A program made the position numbers and the translations under genes. Under the pieces are notes generated by a model, which saw nothing but the letters and a program-made list of their open reading frames with translations, searched no databases and had not been told where the DNA came from. Positions 6,570-13,653 of a stretch of 13,653 bases of DNA are shown piece after piece. Every line of letters starts with the position of its first letter. The stretch's first letter is position 1. Source of the stretch: Candidatus Gastranaerophilales bacterium (GTDB lineage: Bacteria > Cyanobacteriota > Vampirovibrionia > Gastranaerophilales > Gastranaerophilaceae); assembly GCA_947630355.1 (NCBI GenBank), contig CANRHJ010000037.1, positions 1-13,653 of the forward strand, in the 5' to 3' direction.

Positions 6570-9500
6570 TTATTCAACAGAGCTGATACATACCGACAAA
6601 TCATCCGAGAAGTTCTTTTCAAGACACTGTGTTAAATCATTCGTGGCATTTAACCAGAAATTTGATGATGTAAGAATTTTAGTTTCTTCTCCGTTATCGT
6701 TCAATTTGAATACCAAAGGATCAGACCCCTTAAATTGAGCCAGCAAATCCTTTATAGCCACCCATTGTTCGTATTTTATTTCTTTTGCTACGGCAATTGT
6801 AATAATATTACTGTTTTCAAGCGGTTTGACACTTTCCACTATAATTTGGGATGAATTATCTTCCCGTTTTTGATATTTACCGGATATAATAACTTTCTTT
6901 TCTTGGATGATTAAAGAATTATATTCCTGAAGAACTTTATGAAAGGCAACAAAATTAATCTCACCCGATAAGTCCTCTATAACGCCGGATTTTAAATATT
7001 TAGCCGGATCTGATTTGAGCGGAATTTGTTTTACACTGTTAATCAACCCGCAGACGGTCACAAAAGTGTTATTTGGTAATTCCGGTATTTCACTGATGTT
7101 GTGAGTTGTTAAGAACGGAAGTTTATTTCTTATAACTTCCAGCGGATGAGATGTTACATAAAATCCGAGCAATTCTTTTTCAAATTCTTGTATCTCCTTA
7201 TCAGAAAAATCATCATCTTTTCCGTACAGTTCAAATGATTGCATTTGATAGCTGTTTCCGGAATTGTTATCATTAAATCCCGCGAACAAGCTTACTTGGC
7301 CTGTTTCTTTTGCCTTATATTCGTTTGATGCCGTGTTTAGTATATTTTCAATATTATTGAACAATTTTTTTCTTGAAGGTTCAAGACAAATCATAGTACC
7401 CGCTTTTATTAAATTTTCAAGAATTTTTTTATTGAAAATTTTAGGATTAATTCTTTGCGCAAAGTCGGCAACAGATTTGTATTCTCCGTTTTTATTACGT
7501 TCTTCGACAATATTTTCCAGTACAATACCGCCAATACCTTTGATAGAATTCAAGCCAAATCTTATGTTATTTCCGTCCGGAGTAAATTCAGCATTGGACT
7601 TATTTATATCCGGCGGTAATACCTTTATTCCCGATTTTTGAGCCTCAGAAATGTATAATTGAGTCTTTTCCACATCATCTTTTGAATTGGAAAGCATAGC
7701 ACATATATATTCAACGGGATAATGAACCTTTAAATATGCGGTCTGATAGGCAACAAATGCGTAACACGCTGAGTGAGACCTGTTAAAGCAGTATTTTGCA
7801 AAACTTTCAATTTGTCCAAACAGTTCATCGGCGGAGGTTTCCGTCATACCTTTTGCACTTGCGGCTTTTACAAATCTTTCTTTCTGTTTAGCCATCTCTT
7901 CAAGCTTCTTTTTACCCATCATACGTCTGACCATATCAGCTTCACCGAGTGTATAATCAGCCAGAACCTGGAATATTTGCATGATTTGTTCCTGATAAAC
8001 TATTGTTCCGTATGTATCTTTTAATACTTTTTCCAATAGAGGATGTGCGTATGATATTTCTTGTTTACCGTGTTTACGTTTGACGAAATCGGCTACCATT
8101 CCTGATTCGAGCGGGCCGGGCCTAAACAGTGCGACTAAAGCGCCCAAATCTTCAAAAACAGAGGGTTTTAGGTCTTTTACAAGCTTTTTCATACCGGCAG
8201 ATTCTAACTGGAATACGCCGTCCGTATTTCCTTCCATCAACATGTCGTATGTCGCTTTATCATCAAGCGGAATATGGTTTATATCTAAATCTATACCGTG
8301 CCGTTCTTTTATCATTTCCAATGTTTGCATTATGATGGTTAAGTTCTTTAATCCCAAGAAATCCATTTTAAGAAGCCCGATTTTTTCGCAATCTTCTTTC
8401 GGATATTCCGTTATAACATTACCTTCTTTTGCTTTCTGAACAGGTACAATTTCATCTAAGGGTTGATGAGCAATAATAACGCCTGCGGCGTGCATTCCCG
8501 TATTTTGTTTTATACCTTCAATCTTTATTGCTTCATCAATTATCTTTCTTATATTTTCGTCTTCATCATAAATTTTCTTTAAATCGGCTGATTTCTCAAG
8601 TGCATCCGTAATGGTAATCCCCACTTCCGTAGGAACCAATTGGCTGACTTTGTTTGAAATTTCAAACGGTAAACGCATAACTCTTGCAACTGCTTTTATT
8701 GCAGCTTTTGCCGATAATGTTCCGAATGTTATTATTTGGCATACCTTATCTTTTCCGTATTTTTCCGTAACATAGTCAATAACACGTTCACGGCCGTCTC
8801 CGAAATCTATATCCACATCAGGCATGCTGATTCTTTCGGGATTTAAAAATCTTTCAAATAATAAATGATGTTTTATAGGATCCAAGTCGGTTATGCCGAG
8901 CGAATAAGCAACAAGACTTCCGGCTGCTGAACCTCTGCCGGGTCCTACGGGTATTCCGTGAGTTTTAGCATAATTTATGAAATCCCATACAATTAAAAAG
9001 TATGCATCAAACCCCATTTTATTAATTATTTCAAGCTCATATTTACTTCGTTCAATAATTTCGGGAGTTATCTCTTCATATTTTTCTTCTATACCTTTTC
9101 TTACCAAATATCCTAAATATGAAGGGATTGTATGTCCTTGCGGAACATCAAAAGAAGGAAGTATATTCTCTCCCATTTTAATAATAACGTGGCATTTATC
9201 GGCTATTCTTGCGGTGTTCTCAATTGCTTCCTCAAACGTTTCGGAATCAAGCCATTTAAATGTATCGCGAAGTTCGTCAATCGTTTTTACGTAAAATTCG
9301 TTATTTTGAAATCTAAATCTGTTTTCTTCGTCTTTAAATGCATTAGTTTGAATACACAACAGTGTATCATGCCAGCTGGCATCTTCTTTTCTTAAATAGT
9401 GGCTGTCATTTGTGATAACCAACGGTATTTCCAATTCCTTAGCGATTTTAATAAGTTCGGGATTAACTCTTTTTTCTTCGTCCAGATTATGATCTTGTAA

Positions 9501-10013
9501 TTCGATGTAATAGTCATCGCGGAATAAACTTTTAAAATATTCGGCAATTTTTTTTGCTCCCGTTTTATTCCCGTTTAGTATTTCTTTTGATAATTCACCT
9601 TGTATACAGGCAGATAAACAAATAAGACCTTCACAATGCTGTTCTAAGATTTCTTTATTTATTCTCGGCCGTCTGTAAAAACCGTTAATATGAGCAATAG
9701 ATACCAGTTTTACAAGATTTTGATATCCGGTATTATTTTTTGCGAGAAGAACAAGGTGTGAGCGGTCCGAAGAGTTTTTGTCGGGCTGTGTTATATCACC
9801 ATTTATAATATAAAATTCACACCCTAAAATTACTTTAAATTGTTTATCTTTTCCCAGTCTGTATAATTCAATGGCACCATACATGACACCGTGATCAGTT
9901 ACTGCGGCGGCTTCAAAATTATTTTCCATGCTGAATTCTATTAGTTCTTTATTCCTGATTGCTCCGTCAAGTAAACTGTATTCTGAATGTACATGCAGCG
10001 GTACATATCGCAT
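6570..10013 (-). CDS. dnaE: DNA polymerase III alpha subunit DnaE
   Basis: A complete 1147-residue C-family replicative polymerase with no intein and no split. The N-terminal PHP domain keeps all nine expected metal ligands: H7, H9, D16, H41, E66, H86, C136, D203 and H205. This is the pattern of Thermus-type PHP domains thought to have proofreading activity, unlike E. coli. The palm has VGPGRGSAAGS (356-366), PDVDIDF with D401 and D403, and the third catalytic Asp D551 in LKMDFLGL. The finger and thumb region includes FRPGPLESGM (630-639) and FNRSHSACYA (743-752). A helix-hairpin-helix segment lies at about 822-856, and QVSLF (906-910) fits the internal sliding-clamp binding motif. An OB-fold lies at about 983-1065. 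The ATG is preceded by AAAGGGA with a seven-base gap. It is transcribed alone, divergent from the HopA1-like gene. Confidence 0.98.
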   Translation of the reverse strand: MRYVPLHVHSEYSLLDGAIRNKELIEFSMENNFEAAAVTDHGVMYGAIELYRLGKDKQFKVILGCEFYIINGDITQPDKNSSDRSHLVLLAKNNTGYQNLVKLVSIAHINGFYRRPRINKEILEQHCEGLICLSACIQGELSKEILNGNKTGAKKIAEYFKSLFRDDYYIELQDHNLDEEKRVNPELIKIAKELEIPLVITNDSHYLRKEDASWHDTLLCIQTNAFKDEENRFRFQNNEFYVKTIDELRDTFKWLDSETFEEAIENTARIADKCHVIIKMGENILPSFDVPQGHTIPSYLGYLVRKGIEEKYEEITPEIIERSKYELEIINKMGFDAYFLIVWDFINYAKTHGIPVGPGRGSAAGSLVAYSLGITDLDPIKHHLLFERFLNPERISMPDVDIDFGDGRERVIDYVTEKYGKDKVCQIITFGTLSAKAAIKAVARVMRLPFEISNKVSQLVPTEVGITITDALEKSADLKKIYDEDENIRKIIDEAIKIEGIKQNTGMHAAGVIIAHQPLDEIVPVQKAKEGNVITEYPKEDCEKIGLLKMDFLGLKNLTIIMQTLEMIKERHGIDLDINHIPLDDKATYDMLMEGNTDGVFQLESAGMKKLVKDLKPSVFEDLGALVALFRPGPLESGMVADFVKRKHGKQEISYAHPLLEKVLKDTYGTIVYQEQIMQIFQVLADYTLGEADMVRRMMGKKKLEEMAKQKERFVKAASAKGMTETSADELFGQIESFAKYCFNRSHSACYAFVAYQTAYLKVHYPVEYICAMLSNSKDDVEKTQLYISEAQKSGIKVLPPDINKSNAEFTPDGNNIRFGLNSIKGIGGIVLENIVEERNKNGEYKSVADFAQRINPKIFNKKILENLIKAGTMICLEPSRKKLFNNIENILNTASNEYKAKETGQVSLFAGFNDNNSGNSYQMQSFELYGKDDDFSDKEIQEFEKELLGFYVTSHPLEVIRNKLPFLTTHNISEIPELPNNTFVTVCGLINSVKQIPLKSDPAKYLKSGVIEDLSGEINFVAFHKVLQEYNSLIIQEKKVIISGKYQKREDNSSQIIVESVKPLENSNIITIAVAKEIKYEQWVAIKDLLAQFKGSDPLVFKLNDNGEETKILTSSNFWLNATNDLTQCLEKNFSDDLSVCISSVE

Positions 10014-10193
10014 TTATATATCCCTTTATCTCAACTTATTTATATTCTAATTTTATCTTTTCTCAATTTAATTGTAAATTATCTGTTTTTTTATGTTACG
10101 AATTTTTTGATTAAGTATTGTAAAAAAAATAACAAAAAAAAATAATTATCCCTCATAAAAATTTTTTATTTATATATAAAACGGGTTAGGAAT
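10014..10193. promoter_or_regulatory. Divergent intergenic region between dnaE and the HopA1-like gene
   Basis: These 180 AT-rich bases hold two outward promoters. On the plus strand TTGTAA (10118-10123), 17 bases, then AATAAT (10141-10146) is a fair sigma-70 pair for the downstream gene. AGGA at 10188-10191 is only two bases from the ATG at 10194, an unusually short gap. On the minus strand the dnaE ribosome binding site is TCCCTTT (10021-10027) read in reverse. AATTTA-ATTG-TAAATT (10065-10080) is a small dyad. Chance matches are likely in this composition. Confidence 0.4.
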
Positions 10194-11204
10194 ATGACGG
10201 ATATTAACAAAATAAACAATACAAACAAAGTATATGCAGCAGAAAACATAAAATCTGATAACAGAATTTATTATAAGACGGAAACCCCTCCCGATACATT
10301 TGTTTCAAGTCAAAAGCAGCCTAAAATTTCATTTTTCGGCAGGTTTTCAAGCCTTTTTAATAAAAAGGATAAATCAAATAACAACACGCCGAAAACACCT
10401 TGCTTTATAAGATTGGGAAATAAAACAGTTGATTATAATACATTATCTGATAAAGAAAAACATCTGGTAGATATTTTCCAAAGCAGCGGTTTTAATTTCG
10501 GCAGTTATTTAGTTCAGCTTTATTATGAGTTCAGGGAAATAGGAAAATATGTAAATGCAGATAATTATATTGGAAATCTCCAATCACTGCAAAGATATAT
10601 AGACGGAAATAATGACAGAAGCTTAACTGATTCATCAATAAAATTGCTGCGGCAAAACGGATGGGTTTACAGAATTAAAAATAATGCAGCCGGTAATAAT
10701 GAAGGAAGTGAAAGAATTTCTTTAAACGTAAAAGGTGCGGATGCTTTAATAGCGGAATTGGACAGGTTTATGTCAACCGGTGAATATTTTATAGACGGTA
10801 GGAAATACAAAGTAAATAATTTAACCGATTTCAGTTACAAAACTCCTGATAAAATAAGCAAATGGGGGGACAGAGTCGATCCCATTACAATGTATTTTTC
10901 CGGAAAGATTAATGATGAAACAATTTTGGCACTTGCAAATATAACTTCCAAGTATAAAAGAGGAAGTATAAAAAACCCGATTAATGATCTCGCTGACTGG
11001 ATTTCTAAAGATAAAAATATAACAAGAAAAGACGTAAGTGATTTGATAAAATTTATACGCACTTACAATGGAACAGAAGAGCTTGCTCAAGCCATAGAAG
11101 CTGAAGTTCGTAAATATAACGGAATTCTGTCATACGGTCAATATTATGCCGCATTAACGGCTTTTAACCGGTTAATTGAATATAATAAGCTTGTAAACCA
11201 ATAA
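10194..11204 (+). CDS. Uncharacterised protein with possible HopA1-like (phospho-Ser/Thr lyase-like) core
   Basis: A 336-residue soluble protein that I do not firmly recognise. Residues 1-68 are polar and Asn/Lys-rich, with a short hydrophobic patch ISFFGRFSSLF (45-55). Residues 85-137 look helical. The middle (about 155-255) resembles the HopA1 effector family as I remember it: SERISLNV (172-179) matches SGRLTIGV. KWGDRVDPITMYF (223-235) lines up with KYGQQTDSAILYI of Pseudomonas HopA1, sharing K, aromatic, G, D and Y in register. HopA1-like domains also serve as lyases in class V lanthipeptide synthesis, so a phospho-Ser/Thr lyase or effector role is possible but unproven. Residues 258-336 form a charged, helical tail. 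No signal peptide or membrane segment. The ATG has AGGA unusually close (two-base gap). It ends one base from the opposing mtaB stop. Confidence 0.5.
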   Translation: MTDINKINNTNKVYAAENIKSDNRIYYKTETPPDTFVSSQKQPKISFFGRFSSLFNKKDKSNNNTPKTPCFIRLGNKTVDYNTLSDKEKHLVDIFQSSGFNFGSYLVQLYYEFREIGKYVNADNYIGNLQSLQRYIDGNNDRSLTDSSIKLLRQNGWVYRIKNNAAGNNEGSERISLNVKGADALIAELDRFMSTGEYFIDGRKYKVNNLTDFSYKTPDKISKWGDRVDPITMYFSGKINDETILALANITSKYKRGSIKNPINDLADWISKDKNITRKDVSDLIKFIRTYNGTEELAQAIEAEVRKYNGILSYGQYYAALTAFNRLIEYNKLVNQ

Positions 11205-11205
11205 A

Positions 11206-12510
11206 TCAGATTTCGGATTTTCGGTAAATTTCCGCACTAAGCTTTGTTTTGTCTTCACAAAAGCCTGTTATTAATACATTTTGAATGCTTTCTTTTAAAC
11301 AGTCATCAGCTTTAATCAAAACATTTATATAATTTTTTGTGGTGCCTTTGAGAAAATTCGTTTTCTTATCACGTTTATTTTCAATAATAACCTCATTTAC
11401 CGTATTTATATTGGAGTTTAAAAAGTCAGTATGTTTTTTTAGGGAAAGTTTTTGTAAAATATCTGCTCTGTTTTGTTTTACCGAGTCGGGAACCTGATTT
11501 GGTAATTTATCAGCGGGGGTGCCTTTTCTGCGTGAATATGGGAATACATGCATTCTTGATAAATTAAGCCGGGATAAATTATTAAGCGTTATTTCAAAAT
11601 CTTCCGAAGTTTCACCGGGAAATCCCGTAATAATGTCGCATCCGATAAACGGCAGAGGAAAGTTTTCGTTAATTTTATCAATAACTTCTTTTATTTGCAT
11701 TTCGGTATAAAACCTGTTCATATTCTTCAAAGTTTTATTACATAATGATTGCAGAGAAAGATGAAAATGCGGGCAGAATTTATTGGATTTGGCCAAAAAG
11801 TTTATTAATTCGTCGCTTATTTCGGAAGGGTTTAAAGAACCTAACCTGTATCTTTTTATATCCGTTTTTTCAATTTCTTCCAATAAATTTTTTAAAGAAG
11901 AATTATCATTAAAATCATACCCCCATTGTCCGATATGAATACCCGTCAATACTATTTCTTTAAAATTTTCGTTTGTGTATATATTTATCTGTTCAATAAT
12001 ATTTTTAACGGAATTAGATCTGTTTTTACCTCTTGCATACGGGATGGTGCAATATGTGCACCTGTTATTACATCCGTCTTGAATTTTAACTGAAGCTCTT
12101 GTTCTTTGCGGATTGTGTATTTTATTAAAATTAAATTTTTCCTGCAAAAAAATATCGTTTACGGCAAAATATTCATTTTTATTAATCAAATCAGCTATTT
12201 GATTTTTTTCGTTATTACCTATAACAAAGTCTGAAATCTTTGATTTAAGAATATTATCTTTTTCAAGTTGAGCCATACAGCCCGTTAAAATCGTTTTTAT
12301 AATCGGATTTTCTTTTTTTGCTCTTCTTAAAAAGGATAAATTTTTTTTATCGGCAGTATGAGTAACCGAACAAGAATTTAATATATAATAATCTGCCTCA
12401 GAAATATTATGGGTTTCAATAAACCCGGCATTATTTAATATTTCGGCTATCATAGCTGATTCTATTTGATTAGTTTTACATCCGAGTGTTTTTATTACAA
12501 ATTTTTTCAT
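11206..12510 (-). CDS. mtaB: tRNA t6A37 methylthiotransferase MtaB
   Basis: A 434-residue radical SAM methylthiotransferase that should convert t6A to ms2t6A at position 37 of ANN-decoding tRNAs. The N-terminal UPF0004 domain carries the three auxiliary-cluster cysteines C11 (TLGCKTNQIES), C47 (NSCSVT) and C78 (TGCMAQ). The radical SAM cluster motif is CNNRCTYC with C147, C151 and C154, preceded by IQDG. Family blocks IVLTGIHIGQWG (186-197), LSLQSL (251-256), DIITGFPGET (292-301) and HVFPYSRRKGTPA (321-333) are all present, and a TRAM-like domain fills about 368-430. The LGCKTNQ start and QDGC block favour MtaB over MiaB or RimO. The canonical MKK start is kept although no good Shine-Dalgarno precedes it. 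It lies downstream of the radical SAM/SPASM gene on the same strand, 88 bases away. Confidence 0.93.
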   Translation of the reverse strand: MKKFVIKTLGCKTNQIESAMIAEILNNAGFIETHNISEADYYILNSCSVTHTADKKNLSFLRRAKKENPIIKTILTGCMAQLEKDNILKSKISDFVIGNNEKNQIADLINKNEYFAVNDIFLQEKFNFNKIHNPQRTRASVKIQDGCNNRCTYCTIPYARGKNRSNSVKNIIEQINIYTNENFKEIVLTGIHIGQWGYDFNDNSSLKNLLEEIEKTDIKRYRLGSLNPSEISDELINFLAKSNKFCPHFHLSLQSLCNKTLKNMNRFYTEMQIKEVIDKINENFPLPFIGCDIITGFPGETSEDFEITLNNLSRLNLSRMHVFPYSRRKGTPADKLPNQVPDSVKQNRADILQKLSLKKHTDFLNSNINTVNEVIIENKRDKKTNFLKGTTKNYINVLIKADDCLKESIQNVLITGFCEDKTKLSAEIYRKSEI

Positions 12511-12598
12511 AATCTAAGTATATGATAAAAATTGATTTAATGCGTAAACCGTCATAAGAAAAATTAATGGGCGGTGAATGGATGCAACAGATTAGTTT
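12511..12598. other. Spacer between the radical SAM/SPASM gene and mtaB
   Basis: These 88 bases separate two minus-strand genes. Read on the minus strand, TTTACG is followed 15 bases later by TATCAT, a weak promoter-like pair for mtaB. No clear terminator hairpin or conserved RNA element is visible. Confidence 0.25.
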
Positions 12599-13606
12599 TT
12601 ATGCCTTGTTTATTAAATCAAGTATTACCGGAGATAAATTTTCGTTAAAAGTTAACATAATAGGGTCTTTAATAACCTTTAAGAAGTCTTGGTGCAAAGG
12701 ATGAGAAGGATCTGTTACATTAAGGTCGTCTGTGTTATGATAAGAACAATTTTCGTGCCTGAATTCCCAAAAACAAGCGGTAGCATTATATGATTTAGCT
12801 AATCTGACAAAATCAGGCATTTCTTTATAATTATATTTTGTAACTACAAAGTGAATGTATATTTTAAAATAATGCTTTTGTCTGATTTTTTTAAGATACT
12901 CAAGATTTTCCATAATTTTACGGAAATATTTTTCACCGTGAGGAATAAGCTTAGCGTATGTTTTTGCAGTGGCTGCATGTATGGATATCCTGAATTTCGC
13001 TATTTTCTCAGGTGTTATATTTAATTTTTTTAAATTCCTTTCATCGCATAATATCCCGTTAGTGTGAAAATCAAATTGTAAATCCGGATATTCTTTTGCT
13101 GCTTTTTGAATAACAAGCCTGCTGTGCCTTGACCCGAAAGGATCTCCCGCTGAATTTATTATTAAAAATTTCGCTGATTTTAATATCGGAAGGAAAAAAG
13201 TGTCAATTTTTGAATTTAGTATTTTAAGCTCTTCATTACTTAATCGGGTGATTTCTTTCCTGCATATTGAACAGGCAATATTACATTCATAGTCATAACA
13301 AAATTTTACAACCAGCGGATAATCCTTCATAATCGGTTCACAAACCGTATTATAATTAGTCATAAACAGAGATTGACTGCAATATATACACCCGTTTTGA
13401 TCACAAAGTGAGTAATCATTATTCATTACTCTTTTCCTTAATTCCTGAGCCTTCTCGGAATTCCATACCTCTTCTATTGTATCTTTGTATATGTTCCCAA
13501 TTGAATAATATTTATTCCAATTAGGACAGCAAGTGTATACCTCCCCTCCGGCATGAATTTCGATTTCCTCAAAAGGTCTTTTGCAGTACTTATTTATTGA
13601 TGCCAA
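12599..13606 (-). CDS. Radical SAM protein with N-terminal SPASM-like cysteines
   Basis: A 335-residue radical SAM enzyme of unknown substrate. The SAM-cluster motif is CNIACSIC with C108, C112 and C115, and NSAGDPFGS (151-159) takes the place of the glycine-rich SAM-binding motif. Before it, residues 8-76 look like a SPASM/twitch module: C8, then HAGGEVYTCCPNW (18-30) with C26 and C27, then IGNIYKDTIEEVWNSEK (36-52), then C68, C73 and C76. In most SPASM enzymes this module is C-terminal; here it comes first. The family acts on peptides, proteins or sugars, and the target cannot be told here. The start is TTG at 13606, decided by a strong GAGGAG seven to eight bases upstream and the lack of any nearby in-frame ATG. 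The gene follows the preceding stop by 14 bases, so it is probably in an operon entering from the right edge. Confidence 0.85.
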   Translation of the reverse strand: MASINKYCKRPFEEIEIHAGGEVYTCCPNWNKYYSIGNIYKDTIEEVWNSEKAQELRKRVMNNDYSLCDQNGCIYCSQSLFMTNYNTVCEPIMKDYPLVVKFCYDYECNIACSICRKEITRLSNEELKILNSKIDTFFLPILKSAKFLIINSAGDPFGSRHSRLVIQKAAKEYPDLQFDFHTNGILCDERNLKKLNITPEKIAKFRISIHAATAKTYAKLIPHGEKYFRKIMENLEYLKKIRQKHYFKIYIHFVVTKYNYKEMPDFVRLAKSYNATACFWEFRHENCSYHNTDDLNVTDPSHPLHQDFLKVIKDPIMLTFNENLSPVILDLINKA

Positions 13607-13620
13607 AACTTCTCTCCTCT

Positions 13621-13653
13621 TTACAATTCCATCAAATTTTTAAGTTCAGGGTA
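13621..13653 (-). CDS. Last codons of an unidentified upstream gene
   Basis: The minus strand reads YPELKNLMEL followed by TAA at 13623-13621, ending 14 bases before the radical SAM start. The position and spacing, with the next ribosome binding site right after the stop, suggest the 3' end of an operon partner. Ten residues are too few to name it, and the frame is inferred only from this context. Confidence 0.35.
   Translation of the reverse strand, partial: YPELKNLMEL

Noticed and set aside
10118..10180. A-runs and T-runs upstream of the HopA1-like gene as a homopolymer switch or terminator
   Set aside because: Runs of A and T of seven to nine bases are ordinary in such AT-rich spacers, and no stable hairpin accompanies them.
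10650..11204. Reading the HopA1-like gene plus the radical SAM/SPASM gene as a lanthipeptide-type cluster
   Set aside because: No precursor peptide or kinase/cyclase gene is visible, and mtaB lies between them in the opposite orientation to the HopA1-like gene, so there is no cluster evidence in this window.
12567..12704. A 45-codon plus-strand ORF (MGGEWMQQ start) that could be a small peptide
   Set aside because: Most of it is antisense to the end of the radical SAM gene, it has no good ribosome binding site, and its composition looks like a shadow frame.
1..13653. tRNA, rRNA, CRISPR array, insertion sequence or riboswitch
   Set aside because: I looked for cloverleaf tRNA signatures, regularly spaced repeats, transposase motifs and long structured leaders; none was seen, and the spacers are short.

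Overview
The window is AT-rich and densely coded, with 11 genes (two cut by the window edges), no RNA gene, no mobile element and no CRISPR array that I can see. TGA is used as an ordinary stop (lpxI, mtaB) and GTG and TTG starts occur, so the standard bacterial code applies. LpxI and LpxB point to a diderm that makes lipid A. The DnaE is a single uninterrupted chain with a complete PHP metal site. My best guess, by inference only, is an uncultured animal-associated non-photosynthetic cyanobacterial relative (Gastranaerophilales / Melainabacteria-like). Other AT-rich diderms remain possible.

Layout. Positions 1-2449 (+) are a tight run: the C-terminus of a PiT phosphate transporter, a small TSCPD cysteine protein, lpxI and lpxB (ATGA overlap). 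Positions 2573-4441 (+) encode a GAF / degenerate GGDEF / HD-GYP protein, which overlaps tail-to-tail with a family 2 glycosyltransferase (4431-5228, -). Positions 5374-6522 (+) encode an RpfG-type REC / HD-GYP response regulator that ends in a C9 homopolymer tract. Positions 6570-10013 (-) are dnaE. Positions 10194-11204 (+) encode an unrecognised protein whose middle resembles the HopA1 effector / phospho-Ser/Thr lyase-like family. Positions 11206-12510 (-) are mtaB. Positions 12599-13606 (-) encode a radical SAM protein with its SPASM-like cysteines at the N-terminus, preceded by the last codons of another gene.

How the genes fit together. LpxI and LpxB catalyse consecutive steps of lipid A synthesis, and their stop/start overlap suggests translational coupling. 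Two HD-GYP proteins within 4 kb suggest local c-di-GMP turnover: one is probably tuned by ligand binding to a dead GGDEF and a GAF domain, the other by phosphorylation. The glycosyltransferase between them may act in envelope glycan synthesis. dnaE and mtaB are housekeeping genes. The least explained parts are the HopA1-like protein, the SPASM-first radical SAM enzyme and the C9 tract. I see no convincing multi-gene system that is clearly new.
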